A stretch of 64,000 nt of DNA from Arthrobacter pigmenti (GTDB lineage: Bacteria; Actinomycetota; Actinomycetes; Actinomycetales; Micrococcaceae): positions 2,666,001 to 2,730,000 of the forward strand of contig NZ_JAATJL010000001.1 of assembly GCF_011927905.1 (NCBI RefSeq), given 5' to 3'. The notes under the pieces are model-generated. The model did no database searches, was not told the DNA's origin, and worked only from the letters and a program-made list of their open reading frames with translations. Below are positions 42,939 through 52,802 of this stretch, in pieces; the first letter of the stretch is position 1, and each line of letters begins with the position of its first letter. A program made the translations under genes and the position numbers.

Positions 42939-45230
42939 ATGGCTGCTCGTAAATCACCTTTCTTTGACACGGCAACCACCCTGGGGAAGATCATTGCATT
43001 TCTTGGAATCAGTGGACTGAGTGGGGTGCTTGCTGCCGGACTTCTGGTGCCCGTTGCGGCAGCAGCAGGCACCGGCGCCTCCGCTTCCATCCAGTTTTTC
43101 GAAGATCTTCCCGCTGAGCTTGAGCGCGGTGCGCTCGCCCAGCCCTCCACAATCGTTGCTTCGGACGGCTCCAAGATAGCCACTCTGTATGAGGAGAACC
43201 GCCAGCCGATCACGCTGGATCAGGTGTCCGAGAACATGACCGATGCGCTGCTTGCCATCGAAGATGACGAGTTCTACAAGCACGGGGGCGTCGATCTGCA
43301 GGGCATCATCAGCGCCGCGCTGAGCAACCTCAGCAGTGACACCACCCGCGGCGCTTCCACCATCACGCAGCAGTACGTCAACAACGTACTGATCGACGGC
43401 GGCGACGTTGACCTGCGCCTCCAGAAGACCATGGGAGACAAGCTGCGCGAGGCCAAGCTGGCCATCGCCGTGGAGAAGGAACTGAGCAAGGATGAGATCC
43501 TCGCCGGCTACCTGAACATTGTGCCGTTCACCGGCAACACATTCGGTGTGCAGGCTGCCTCTAAGTACTTCTTCAACGTCGAAGCCAAGGACCTGAACAT
43601 TCAGCAGTCCGCGCTTCTTGCCGCAGTGGTCAACGGCCCAACCCTGTACAGCCCGGAAACCAACCCGGAGCTCGCTCTCCAACGCCGTAACCTTGTTATT
43701 TCCCGGATGCTTGAAACCGGGAGGATCACCAAAGAAGAGCACGACGCCGCAATCGCTACAGACCTCGGTCTGACAATCACGCCGGTGCTCAACGGTTGTG
43801 TCGGTGCCGAGCAGGCACCATACTTCTGCGACTACGTCACGCACCTGATTCTCAACGACCCGGCCTTCGGGGAAACCCGCGATGATCGGGAAAACCTCTT
43901 GTACCGCGGTGGTCTCACCATCAAGACAACCCTGGATCCAAGGATGCAGAACGCCGCCCAGACGGCCATCAATGAGACCGCGAACAGAGAAACAACCGAT
44001 CCGGCTATTGGGCACTCCATCGTGACTGTCAAACCCGGTGTAGGCGACGTTCTGGTTATGGCCCAGAACACCCGGTTCATGCCAGGTGAAGCTGCGGGCG
44101 ACTCGGTGCTCAACTTCAACGTCGATCAGTATGCGGGCGGAGATCCGAATAAGCCCATCGGCGGTATTGGTGGTTTCGAGCCAGGTTCGACGATGAAACC
44201 GTTCACTGTTGCCGCCTGGTTGGAGGACGACAGGGCGCTTCTGGAAGTTGTGAACGGCAGTAAGAAGAGCTATCCGGTCGGCGATCGGTGGGAAGCAAGT
44301 TGCCTTGAAGGCGGAGCCTGGATCAATCAGGCGGCAGAGCCCTACGACGTTCAAAACTATGGGGACATCAACTACGGCAACTACACCGTTCTTGAAGGTC
44401 TCGCACAGTCCTACAACACCATCACAATGGAGACTGCTAATCAGGTAGACCTCTGCCGACCATTCGAGTTGGCGTATGACATGGGCGTGCACCTCGGACA
44501 GAGCGCAGAAGGCGAACTGGAGCCGCTCCCCGTACGGCCCTCAGGGCTCATCGGTGGCGGCGTCCTTGTGTCGCCGCTGTCCATGGCCACTGCATATGCC
44601 ACGCTCGCGGCGGAGGGCATCAAGTGTCAGCCCCGCGCGCTCGTGGAGGTCACGGCCGTCGACGGAACGTCCTACCCAGTTCCTCCTGAGCAGTGCGAGC
44701 GGGTTATCCCAGCCGAATTGGCGCGCGGAGTCAACTACGCGACGCAGGCTGTGATGGAACGTGGATCCGGTTCGGCACTCCAGTACGGCGACATACCAAT
44801 GGCTGGTAAATCGGGTACCAATGAAACCCGTTCACAGACCTGGTTCATGGCATACAACTCTGCTTTGTCCACTGCCACCTGGCTCGGCGACTGGAAGCTC
44901 TACAGTCCAACAATGACCGGACGCCAGATTGGTGGTCAAACGTACCAGGAAGTTGATGGCTCGCTGATTGCCGGGCCGTCCTGGGCGCGTTACATGCAGC
45001 AGATTGAAGGATTCGTCGAGGCTGAACCGTTTGCGGATCCGCCGTCGAATATGATCAATCCCCCTCGTCCGGTCCAGTTCGACCGCCCGGTGAACAATGG
45101 TGGCGGAAACAACGACGGCGGCGGCGAAGACGGCGGCGGCGAAGATACCCGCCCAGTCACTCCCCCGAACAACAACGGAAACGGTAACGGCGGCAGCGAT
45201 AACGGTGGCGGCAACGGGGACGACGAATAA
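42939..45230 (+). CDS. ponA: Bifunctional penicillin-binding protein (class A, PonA-like)
   Basis: The 763-residue protein builds peptidoglycan outside the membrane. After one N-terminal helix comes the glycosyltransferase domain with EDDEFYKHGGVD and GASTITQQYVNN, then the transpeptidase domain with the SXXK motif at Ser417-Lys420 (PGSTMKPF), the SXN motif in AQSYNTI, and KSGT at 624-627 in place of the usual KTGT. It corresponds to PonA2 of M. tuberculosis by position, but the C-terminus is a Gly/Asn/Asp-rich low-complexity tail with no PASTA domain. Translation starts at ATG 42939 close after a promoter. The phosphoesterase gene follows after 2 bases. Confidence 0.95.
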   Translation: MAARKSPFFDTATTLGKIIAFLGISGLSGVLAAGLLVPVAAAAGTGASASIQFFEDLPAELERGALAQPSTIVASDGSKIATLYEENRQPITLDQVSENMTDALLAIEDDEFYKHGGVDLQGIISAALSNLSSDTTRGASTITQQYVNNVLIDGGDVDLRLQKTMGDKLREAKLAIAVEKELSKDEILAGYLNIVPFTGNTFGVQAASKYFFNVEAKDLNIQQSALLAAVVNGPTLYSPETNPELALQRRNLVISRMLETGRITKEEHDAAIATDLGLTITPVLNGCVGAEQAPYFCDYVTHLILNDPAFGETRDDRENLLYRGGLTIKTTLDPRMQNAAQTAINETANRETTDPAIGHSIVTVKPGVGDVLVMAQNTRFMPGEAAGDSVLNFNVDQYAGGDPNKPIGGIGGFEPGSTMKPFTVAAWLEDDRALLEVVNGSKKSYPVGDRWEASCLEGGAWINQAAEPYDVQNYGDINYGNYTVLEGLAQSYNTITMETANQVDLCRPFELAYDMGVHLGQSAEGELEPLPVRPSGLIGGGVLVSPLSMATAYATLAAEGIKCQPRALVEVTAVDGTSYPVPPEQCERVIPAELARGVNYATQAVMERGSGSALQYGDIPMAGKSGTNETRSQTWFMAYNSALSTATWLGDWKLYSPTMTGRQIGGQTYQEVDGSLIAGPSWARYMQQIEGFVEAEPFADPPSNMINPPRPVQFDRPVNNGGGNNDGGGEDGGGEDTRPVTPPNNNGNGNGGSDNGGGNGDDE

Positions 45231-45232
45231 TC

Positions 45233-46168
45233 GTGGGAGTCTTCAGGGAAGACGCCCGCGCCGGCGCCGCGATAACACTCGGCCTCACCGCGGCCGCCGG
45301 CGTTGCCACCTTCGGTTACGCAGCCTTCGTTGAGCGCAACCTGTTCGGACTGCGGCGTGAATCCCTGGCGATCCTCCCGCCAGGGAGCCGGACACTGCGG
45401 ATCCTGCACCTGTCGGACATTCACATGGTGCCCCGGCAAGCCGCGAAGACCAAGTGGCTGCAAGGACTGGCCGAACTGGAACCTGATCTGGTTGTCAACA
45501 CCGGCGACAACCTCAGCCACCCAAAGGCAGTTGCGCCCCTGCTCGACGCGCTGGCACCACTCCTCGATTTTCCGGGCGTCTTCGTCCCAGGCTCCAACGA
45601 CTACTATGCGCCCCGGCTACAGAACCCGTTCAAGTACTTCGGCGGACCGTCCCTGCACAAAGGCACCAAACCGCCCAGGGAACTTCCCTGGAAGCAGATG
45701 TTCGCCCGCTTCGGATCAGCAGGGTGGATCGACCTCACCAACCGGTCACAGTCCATCGCCCTGAAAGGCCTTCGCCTCGACTTCAGCGGCGTTGACGATC
45801 CACATCTGAACCGGGACAGGTTCGCCGGGTTCCCCTCGGGCAGCAGCACGGCGAGCGAGGCACCGCATCTTCGGGTCGGCGTCGCGCATGCCCCCTACCA
45901 GCGGGTCCTGGACACGTTCACCGACGGCGGCGCCGATCTGTTGCTGGCCGGCCACACCCATGGCGGCCAGGTCTGTGTCCCGGGTTACGGAGCGTTGATC
46001 AGCAACTGCGACCTCCCCACCTGGCGTGCGCGAGGACTGACCCACTGGGAGCACAACGGTGGAAGCGTTCCGCTGAACGTCTCCGCCGGAATCGGAACAT
46101 CCAGGTTCGCTCCGGTCCGTTTCGCCTGCCCGCCGGAAGCAGTACTTCTCACCCTCACCACACGCTGA
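45233..46168 (+). CDS. Membrane-anchored metallophosphoesterase (Rv3683-like)
   Basis: The 311-residue protein has an N-terminal hydrophobic anchor (about 12-30) and a calcineurin-like phosphoesterase domain. Metal-binding motifs are complete: LHLSDIHM (58-65), NTGDNLSH, the GSNDYY variant of the GNHD motif, and the C-terminal AHAPYQR and AGHTHGGQV. The family (YkuE/LpxH-like) includes membrane enzymes of uncertain substrate. It starts with GTG 2 bases after the PBP stop and is presumably co-transcribed, as in mycobacteria, which hints at an envelope role. Confidence 0.92.
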   Translation: MGVFREDARAGAAITLGLTAAAGVATFGYAAFVERNLFGLRRESLAILPPGSRTLRILHLSDIHMVPRQAAKTKWLQGLAELEPDLVVNTGDNLSHPKAVAPLLDALAPLLDFPGVFVPGSNDYYAPRLQNPFKYFGGPSLHKGTKPPRELPWKQMFARFGSAGWIDLTNRSQSIALKGLRLDFSGVDDPHLNRDRFAGFPSGSSTASEAPHLRVGVAHAPYQRVLDTFTDGGADLLLAGHTHGGQVCVPGYGALISNCDLPTWRARGLTHWEHNGGSVPLNVSAGIGTSRFAPVRFACPPEAVLLTLTTR

Positions 46169-46284
46169 CAGCACACGTCATCACGTGCAGCGTTGCACGC
46201 GTCACACTCCTGCTGGCATAAGATAGTTGCTGGGGGACACGAAAACTTCGGCTACCCCATACCTTTGACTGCCAAGAGAAGAGC

Positions 46285-48111
46285 ATGCCGACGCAAACAA
46301 CGCTGTGGGAATCCCTCAGCCGCCTCTATCCGCATCTGAAACCGATCCTGCTGCGGCTGATCCTCGGGTTGTTCGCCGCCCTCGGAGCAAGCCTCATGGC
46401 CCTCGCCATCCCGCAGGTATTCCGCGTCCTGGTCAATGACGCCTTGGCCGTTGGGCAGGCGACATCGACGGTCTGGATCGCGTCCGGCGTCGTACTCCTC
46501 CTGGGCATCCTCGAGGCAACCTTCGTTGCTCTGCGCCGCTTCCTTGTCATCGCTCCCGCGACCACCGTCGAGACGACGCTGCGCACCTCGTTCTACCGCC
46601 ACCTCCAGAACCTGGCCGTGGCGTTCCACGATCGCTGGGGAAGCGGTCAGCTTCTCTCGCGCGCAATGACGGACCTCAATCTCATGCGCAGGTGGATGGC
46701 GTTCGGCGCAATCATGCTGGTGGTGGACGGGCTCACCATTACGATCGGTGTGTCCATCATGTTCTTCATGAGCTGGCCGCTCGCGCTCATCTTCCTGGCA
46801 GCTGCCGTCCCCGTGATGATCTACGGATTCCGTTTCCGCACCACCTACAGCCGGGTTTCCCGCAAGAGCCAGGACCAGGCCGGCGATCTCGCCACCACTG
46901 TCGAAGAATCAGTGCACGGAATTCGGGTGTTGAAGGCGTTCGGCCGGAGCCGCGAGGCGCTGGATTCCTTCAACGACCAGGCCGAGGAACTCCGCCAGAC
47001 CGAGATCCACAAGGCCCACAGCCTCGCCCGGTTCTCGCTCGTGGTCACGCTGCTGCCCGAACTCGCGCTCGGTGCATCCCTGGTTACCGGAATCCTCCTG
47101 GCCGTGAACGGGGATGTGACCATCGGCGGTCTGGTGGCCTTCTTCGCCACCGCGGGCGTTGTCACGGCGAGGGTCGAATTCATCGGTCCTCTCCTCGCAA
47201 TGACCTTCACCGCCAAGACCGCGATCGACCGGCACTACGAGGTGATGGACTCGGAGAACACCATCACCGACCCCGCAGAGCCACGTACCCTGCGCCAACC
47301 GCACGGCGTCGTCACCTTCGAAGACGTCCACTTCCGCTACCCGGACGCCGAGGAGCCTGCAGCGGACGTGCTGAACGGCATCGACCTCACCCTGCAGGCC
47401 GGGGAAACCATGGCCCTGGTCGGCGTGACCGGCTGCGGCAAGAGCACCCTACTGAACCTTGTGCCTCGAATCTACGAGGTCACCGGCGGCGCAATCCGCA
47501 TTGACGGCGTCGACCTCCGCGATTTCACGTTGGAAGAACTCCGCAGCCACGTGTCAGTGGCCTTCGAGGACACCATTCTCTTCTCCAACTCCGTACGGGA
47601 CAACGTTCTGATGGGCGCGGAACCAGAGAACGACGACGACGCCAACGCGGTCCTGAAGGAAGCCCTTGACATCGCCCAGGCGCACTTCGTCTACTCGCTT
47701 CCCGAGGGCGTGGACACCCTGATCGGCGAAGAGGGACTCAGCCTGTCCGGCGGCCAGCGCCAGCGCGTGGCACTCGCCCGCGCAATTGCCGCGAAGCCCC
47801 GAGTCCTTGTGCTCGATGACCCGCTGTCTGCACTCGACGTTCGCACCGAGGAACTGGTCGAGGAACGGCTCCGGGAAGTCCTGCAGGACACCACCACGCT
47901 GATCGTCGCCCACCGCCCGTCTACCGTGGCGCTGGCGGACCGTGTGGCGCTCATGGAGAACGGCCGGATTGTCGACGTCGGCACCCACACCGAGCTCCTG
48001 GCACGCAACACGCACTACCGCTACGTGATCGCGAGCCTCACCGAAGAGCCGGTGGACCTGGACACTGAGCTGGAAGAACTCGAGCACGACGACGAGGAGG
48101 CACGCGCGTGA
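46285..48111 (+). CDS. ABC exporter subunit A (fused membrane/ATPase, degenerate catalytic site)
   Basis: The 608-residue half-transporter has a six-helix type I exporter domain (about 15-310) and an ATPase domain with Walker [10 protein letters not shown], signature [16 protein letters not shown] and Walker [13 protein letters not shown]. The residue after Walker B Asp is Asp rather than the catalytic Glu, so its own site is probably weak. The partner gene overlaps by 4 bases and has the Glu, giving the asymmetric heterodimer seen in TmrAB/BmrCD-type exporters. The cargo is unknown; drugs, lipids or peptides are possible. ATG 46285 follows GAGAAGAG. A TAAGAT -10-like box is at 46219-46224. 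Confidence 0.93.
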   Translation: MPTQTTLWESLSRLYPHLKPILLRLILGLFAALGASLMALAIPQVFRVLVNDALAVGQATSTVWIASGVVLLLGILEATFVALRRFLVIAPATTVETTLRTSFYRHLQNLAVAFHDRWGSGQLLSRAMTDLNLMRRWMAFGAIMLVVDGLTITIGVSIMFFMSWPLALIFLAAAVPVMIYGFRFRTTYSRVSRKSQDQAGDLATTVEESVHGIRVLKAFGRSREALDSFNDQAEELRQTEIHKAHSLARFSLVVTLLPELALGASLVTGILLAVNGDVTIGGLVAFFATAGVVTARVEFIGPLLAMTFTAKTAIDRHYEVMDSENTITDPAEPRTLRQPHGVVTFEDVHFRYPDAEEPAADVLNGIDLTLQAGETMALVGVTGCGKSTLLNLVPRIYEVTGGAIRIDGVDLRDFTLEELRSHVSVAFEDTILFSNSVRDNVLMGAEPENDDDANAVLKEALDIAQAHFVYSLPEGVDTLIGEEGLSLSGGQRQRVALARAIAAKPRVLVLDDPLSALDVRTEELVEERLREVLQDTTTLIVAHRPSTVALADRVALMENGRIVDVGTHTELLARNTHYRYVIASLTEEPVDLDTELEELEHDDEEARA

Positions 48112-49967
48112 GCACTTCACCCGAGCGCGACAAACAGAAAAGCCAGGCGCCGTCGTCGTCCGGTATCTCCTCCGGAGTCCATAACGAGGACGAGGTGATG
48201 CTGAACCGGGCGCAGAACAAGTCCGTGCGCTCAAGATCGCTGAAGCTGCTCGGCTCGCTGATCCGGCCCAACCGCAGGCAGTTCATCTGGACGGCCATCC
48301 TGGTAGTCACCTCGCAGATCGCCCGTGTGGCGGGGCCGGCTATCATCGCCTTCGGAATCGACCACGCCTTGCCTGCACTGCTGGAGGGCGACTCAACAGA
48401 ACTCTGGATCACGGGCATCACCTATCTGGTGGCGGCGATACTGGCCGCAACGCTCACAGCGGGTTACGTGCGGGCAGCAGCGAAGCTCAGCCAGGAAATG
48501 CTGCTGAACCTGCGGCTGCGGGTTTTCCGCCACACCCAGCGGCTAAGCCTCGAGTTCCATGAGAAGTACACCTCGGGAAGGATCATTTCGCGGCAGACCT
48601 CGGATCTTGAGGCGCTGCGCGAACTGCTCGATTCCGGAGTCAGTTCACTCGCCTCCGGTGTCATGTACATGGCGTTCGTGGCGGTCACCATCTTTGTGCT
48701 GGACTGGCCCACCGGCCTGCTCATCCTGGTTGCGGCGATTCCCATGACGTTCCTGGCCCGCTGGTACCAGAAGCACTCGCAGGTTGCATACCGCTCCTCG
48801 CGGGTGGTTTCGGCCCGGCTGATCGTCCACTTCATCGAGACGATGACCGGCATCCGCGCCGTGAAGGCATTCCGCCGGGAGAAGGTCAACGCCGAACGCT
48901 ATGAGGAGCTGGCAGAGGATTATCGCCGTGTCACGGTTCGTTCCATCAACCTCAACGGTGTCTTCCAGCCGGGGCTCGTGCTGATCGGTAACACGACAGT
49001 AGCGCTGGTCCTCCTGGTCGGCGGATTCCGGGTTCTTGGGGGATCGCTGGAAGTCGGGGCGCTCCTGGCACTTCTCCTCTACAGCAAGCGCTTCTTCCAG
49101 CCGGTGGACCAGATGGCCATGTTCTACAACTCCTTCCAATCGGCGTCCGCTGCCCTGGAGAAGGTGTCCGGTTTGCTGGAGGAGGTTCCAACGGTCCGTC
49201 CGCCGAAGAACCCGGTACCGCTGCAGGATGCCAAGGGCCGAATAGAGTTCGACGGCGTCGAGTTCCGTTACGGCGACGGGCCGGTCATTCTTCCGCGCAT
49301 GGACCTGGCCATTCCGGCTGGGCAGACGGTTGCTCTGGTTGGGCAGACGGGCGCCGGTAAATCGACGCTCGCGAAGGTGATTGCGCGCTTCTACGACGTA
49401 TCCGAAGGCAGCGTCACCCTGGATGGCATAGATCTTCGGGAGGTGGCGCCCCGCGACCTGCGCCGCGCCGTCGTCATGGTCACGCAGGAGGCGTTCCTCT
49501 TCAGCGGGAGCGTTGCGGACAACATCGCGCTGGGCAAGCCGGAGGCGAGCCGCGAGGAAATTGTGGCAGCCGCCCAGGCAGTTGGCGCGCATGAGTTCAT
49601 CGAAGCCCTTCCCGACGGGTATAGCACCGATGTGAACAAGCGTGGCGGCAGGGTTTCCTCCGGGCAGCGGCAGCTCATCAGCTTCGCCCGGGCGTTCCTT
49701 GCCGACCCTGCGGTGCTGATTCTCGACGAAGCGACGTCGTCCCTCGACATTCCCAGCGAGCGGCTGGTCCAGCAGGGACTGCAGAAGCTGCTGGGCAACC
49801 GGACGGCACTCATCATCGCGCACCGGTTGTCAACGGTGGAGATCGCGGACCGCGTCCTCGTGGTGCACGACGGCACCGTTGTGGAGGACGGGACACCTGC
49901 CGAGCTCATCAGCGGCAGCGGCCGTTTCGCCACACTCCACGCGGCTTGGCAGGGCTCCCTGGTCTAG
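48108..49967 (+). CDS. ABC exporter subunit B (fused membrane/ATPase, catalytic)
   Basis: The 619-residue half-transporter has a hydrophilic N-terminus of about 45 residues, six membrane helices and an ATPase domain with Walker [10 protein letters not shown] and Walker [13 protein letters not shown], which includes the catalytic Glu. Its signature motif is [14 protein letters not shown], deviating from LSGGQ at the Ser for Gly position. With subunit A this makes one consensus and one degenerate ATP site, the usual arrangement for heterodimeric exporters. The start overlaps the subunit A stop by 4 bases. The tRNA-Pro gene lies 68 bases downstream. Confidence 0.94.
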   Translation: MSTSPERDKQKSQAPSSSGISSGVHNEDEVMLNRAQNKSVRSRSLKLLGSLIRPNRRQFIWTAILVVTSQIARVAGPAIIAFGIDHALPALLEGDSTELWITGITYLVAAILAATLTAGYVRAAAKLSQEMLLNLRLRVFRHTQRLSLEFHEKYTSGRIISRQTSDLEALRELLDSGVSSLASGVMYMAFVAVTIFVLDWPTGLLILVAAIPMTFLARWYQKHSQVAYRSSRVVSARLIVHFIETMTGIRAVKAFRREKVNAERYEELAEDYRRVTVRSINLNGVFQPGLVLIGNTTVALVLLVGGFRVLGGSLEVGALLALLLYSKRFFQPVDQMAMFYNSFQSASAALEKVSGLLEEVPTVRPPKNPVPLQDAKGRIEFDGVEFRYGDGPVILPRMDLAIPAGQTVALVGQTGAGKSTLAKVIARFYDVSEGSVTLDGIDLREVAPRDLRRAVVMVTQEAFLFSGSVADNIALGKPEASREEIVAAAQAVGAHEFIEALPDGYSTDVNKRGGRVSSGQRQLISFARAFLADPAVLILDEATSSLDIPSERLVQQGLQKLLGNRTALIIAHRLSTVEIADRVLVVHDGTVVEDGTPAELISGSGRFATLHAAWQGSLV

Positions 49968-50035
49968 TTCGTCAGGGACAGGATTCTCCGTTATCCTTGA
50001 GAGGTTGCTTTCGCGGTCGTTTCGACAGGCGTGAG

Positions 50036-50112
<77 letters not shown>

Positions 50113-50115
50113 TTG

Positions 50116-50147
50116 AAAAGGTGTCCACGGAATGTGGGCACCTTTTT
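50116..50147 (+). terminator. Intrinsic terminator of tRNA-Pro
   Basis: AAAAGGTG (50116-50123) pairs with CACCTTTT (50139-50146); the stem extends inward through TCCAC/GTGGG around a 5-base loop, and the 3' side ends in five T residues. It follows the tRNA by 3 bases. Confidence 0.85.
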
Positions 50148-50160
50148 CGTCCCCGCCTGC

Positions 50161-50220
50161 GAACTTTCGTGCACCTCGCGTGACTTCCCGGGGCTGGAGG
50201 TCGCGTGAGGTGCACGAAAA
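50161..50220. repeat. Dispersed palindromic element, copy 5
   Basis: GAACTTTCGTGCACCTC (50161-50177) is matched by GAGGTGCACGAAA (50207-50219). Inner arms are GTGACTTCC and GGAGGTCGC. It lies between the tRNA terminator and the 3' end of the DUF1906 gene. Confidence 0.75.
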
Positions 50221-50230
50221 TTGGAGCAGA

Positions 50231-51817
50231 TCAGAAGATCGCGTCGATGGTCCACCACCCGCCCCCGAGGTACAAGCGTGGGAGCAAACCGCCGCGACCG
50301 TTCCCCGGATACAGCCACAGGCTCCCCCCACTGTCCCGCGCAACCACATCGGCCGTGCGGTCGCCGTTGAAGTCCCCCGGTGCCGCAATGGAGTACGGCT
50401 TCCAGCCGCCGCCCACTAGGGAGCGAGGCAACCAGCCGCCGCGCCCGTTGCCGGGGTAGAGCCACATGGACCCCGTGGCGTCCTCACGCGCAAGGATGTC
50501 GGCCGTTCCGTCGCCGTTGAAATCGCCTGGGCCAATCATGGTGTAGGGGTTCCAGCCCCCACCCACCCTGACTCGTGGAAACCAACCGCCGGCGCCGTTG
50601 CCCGGGTAGAGCCAGAGGACACCGTTGGCTCTCTCGCGGGCAAGGAGGTCCGCCCGCTGGTCGCCGTTGAAATCACCGGGGGCGACGATGGTGTACGGGT
50701 CCCAACCGCCGCCCACCCAGGCGCGCGCGGAATGCCCGCCCTTGCCTGTGCCGCGGTAGAGCCACAAGTTTCCGTTACCTATGGCGTCGCGTACCAGGAT
50801 GTCGCCGGCTCCGTCGCTGGTGAGATCGCCGGGAGTGTGAAGCGTGTTGTAGATCCCCCAACCACGCCCTACGAAGGCGCCCTGCAGCAAGGATCCCCTG
50901 CCTGTTCCGGCATAGTTGCGCAGATCTCCGCTGGCGCGCGCGCGGGCAAGGATGTCGTGGTTCCAGTCGCCGTTGAAGTCCATTGACGGCCCTGACAGGG
51001 TCGACGCCGGGATGGCCAGAGGCGTGAACGCGTACGGGTCGCAGGTCCTGTTGTAGTCCCGCGTGTCGTCATACCACTGCGAGATGTACACGCGTCCGCC
51101 CGAAAAGCTTGCCTGGGTGCAGCGGTCCAGCGCCTCGTTCGGGTAGTCCAGGCGTCCCGCGGTGGCCCACACCGGCACCCCGGGGACCCGCCAGGAGCCC
51201 GTGATCTCCTGCCACCCCGAGGTGTAGGAGTAGAAGCCATAGGAAAAGCCGGCGTCCCGGAGGCCCCTCATAAGCCCCTCAATCACCCAGCGGTTCTCGC
51301 GCTCGCGCTGGGCGGTACCGGTTGGCCAGGGCTGTGCGGGCCTCGGCTCCACGTCGATCCAGACCACCGGCGGCCGGAATCCGATCCGATTCATGCTGGC
51401 AACGGCAAATCGCGCCTCGGAATAGCCCACGTTGGACAACTGCCCAGCGCGGGTGCTGGAGGACCACGGCCCCTGGGACCGGTAGGTGGAGAGCTGCGCC
51501 GCCGTGGGGAAGGTCGCCATCGCATAACCGTGGGATGGCTTGCCGTTGGTTCGCGCCCAGGTCACCTGGCTGGCAAGACACGGGTTCTCCGTGAACGCCA
51601 GCCCCTTGGTCAGGCCGATAATGATGAACTGCGACGACGGCGGCGGCATCGGCAGCCCAAACCCACCCTGCGAGGACGGGCACTGCGGCCAGGACACATC
51701 GTGGCCGAACAGTGGCGCCGCCTGGGCGGGCGGGGCGTTGGAGGGCGCCAATCCAAGAACCAGCGCCAGAGACGTGAACAGCGCCACCACAAAGCGCCGT
51801 GCTGATCGGGACATCAT
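50231..51817 (-). CDS. Secreted DUF1906-type glycoside-hydrolase-like protein with FG-GAP/VCBS repeats
   Basis: The 528-residue protein has a signal peptide (ARRFVVALFTSLALVLGLAP then APPAQAAP). Residues about 36-270 look like the DUF1906/GH25-like barrel: GHDVSWPQCPSS at the start and VVWIDVEPRP as the acidic strand. Residues about 285-528 are five units of about 50 residues with the core PGDFNGD..AD(I/L)LAR then LWLYPGNG.GGW and GGGW.PY, FG-GAP-type calcium-binding blades. Five units are fewer than a full propeller, so it may be partial or oligomeric. It is probably a cell-wall-acting or surface protein. Two adjacent ATGs (51817, 51814) follow AGGTGG; TAAAAT at 51882-51887 (complement) may be its -10. 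Confidence 0.82.
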   Translation of the reverse strand: MMSRSARRFVVALFTSLALVLGLAPSNAPPAQAAPLFGHDVSWPQCPSSQGGFGLPMPPPSSQFIIIGLTKGLAFTENPCLASQVTWARTNGKPSHGYAMATFPTAAQLSTYRSQGPWSSSTRAGQLSNVGYSEARFAVASMNRIGFRPPVVWIDVEPRPAQPWPTGTAQRERENRWVIEGLMRGLRDAGFSYGFYSYTSGWQEITGSWRVPGVPVWATAGRLDYPNEALDRCTQASFSGGRVYISQWYDDTRDYNRTCDPYAFTPLAIPASTLSGPSMDFNGDWNHDILARARASGDLRNYAGTGRGSLLQGAFVGRGWGIYNTLHTPGDLTSDGAGDILVRDAIGNGNLWLYRGTGKGGHSARAWVGGGWDPYTIVAPGDFNGDQRADLLARERANGVLWLYPGNGAGGWFPRVRVGGGWNPYTMIGPGDFNGDGTADILAREDATGSMWLYPGNGRGGWLPRSLVGGGWKPYSIAAPGDFNGDRTADVVARDSGGSLWLYPGNGRGGLLPRLYLGGGWWTIDAIF

Positions 51818-51932
51818 GTGAACCACCTGCCAGGTAAAAGTACCGCGGCAGGTGTTCCAGTCACGGTTCCCCAGCACTCACATTTTACTCCCGGCGCGCG
51901 AAACGGGCGCCGAAATCAAGGGTGCAAATTGG

Positions 51933-52802
51933 TTACGAAAAGGCCTTACCCGTGAGGCGCTCGAACGCCTCGATGTACCGCGCCCGGGTCTTCTCCACAA
52001 CCTCGGCCGGCAGCGCGGGGGGCGAAGACACCCGGTCCCACCCGGCGTCGTCGGACGTCAGCCAATCCCGCACAAACTGCTTGTCGAAGGACGCCTGCGC
52101 CTGCCCCGGCGAATACAGGGCAGCGTCCCAGAAACGGGAGGAATCCGGCGTCAGGACCTCATCCCCCAGCGTGACCTCACCCGTGGAGGACATGCCGAAC
52201 TCCACCTTGGTGTCCGCGAGGATGATTCCCCGGTCACGGGCAATGGTCTCCGCCCGCGAGTAGATGTCCAGCGTCAGAGACCGCAGCTTCGCCGCAAGGT
52301 CATCGCCCACCATCATGACGACGGCGTCGTAGGTGATGTTCTCGTCGTGCTCCCCCACCTCGGCCTTCGCGGACGGCGTGAAGATCGGCTTCTCCAGCCG
52401 GGAACCATCAACCAGCCCGGGAGCCAGCGGCAGAGAGCACACGGTTTGAGAGTCCCGGTACTCCGCCAGCCCGGAGCCGGTCAGGTAGCCGCGCGCAATG
52501 CACTCCACCGGATACATCTCGAGCCGACGGCAGATCATCGCCCGCCCGGCAACCTCCGACGGGACATCTGTTGAAAGGACATGATTCGGCACGCCGGACA
52601 ACTGCTCGAACCACCAGAGGCTCAGCTGCGTCAGCACCCGCCCCTTGTCCGGAATCTCGGAGGAAAGCACATGGTCATAGGCGCTGATGCGGTCGCTCGC
52701 CACCACCAGCACGCGGTCATCCGCACCCGATTCCGGCTCATAGAGGTCCCGGACCTTGCCCGAGTAAATGTGCCGCCACCCTGCTATTTCCTGCGCCGCC
52801 AT
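51933..52802 (-). CDS. purC: Phosphoribosylaminoimidazole-succinocarboxamide synthase
   Basis: The 289-residue enzyme joins aspartate to CAIR in purine synthesis (SAICAR synthetase). Motifs are HIYSGKVRDLY (11-21), VASDRISAYDHVL, the long PVECIARGYLTGSGLAEY and ILADTKVEFG with DEVLTPDSSRFW, all diagnostic. Length is typical of the bacterial monofunctional form. Its ATG shares one base with the purD stop, so the two are one transcriptional unit, purD first. The pathway continues in this window with purF and purM on the other strand 5 kb away. Confidence 0.97.
   Translation of the reverse strand: MAAQEIAGWRHIYSGKVRDLYEPESGADDRVLVVASDRISAYDHVLSSEIPDKGRVLTQLSLWWFEQLSGVPNHVLSTDVPSEVAGRAMICRRLEMYPVECIARGYLTGSGLAEYRDSQTVCSLPLAPGLVDGSRLEKPIFTPSAKAEVGEHDENITYDAVVMMVGDDLAAKLRSLTLDIYSRAETIARDRGIILADTKVEFGMSSTGEVTLGDEVLTPDSSRFWDAALYSPGQAQASFDKQFVRDWLTSDDAGWDRVSSPPALPAEVVEKTRARYIEAFERLTGKAFS

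Noticed and set aside
46184-46199. CGTGCA-GCGT-TGCACG dyad before the ABC exporter as a drug-responsive operator
   Set aside because: The 6-bp arms are short for this GC-rich sequence, and the site could equally be the terminator of the phosphoesterase gene.
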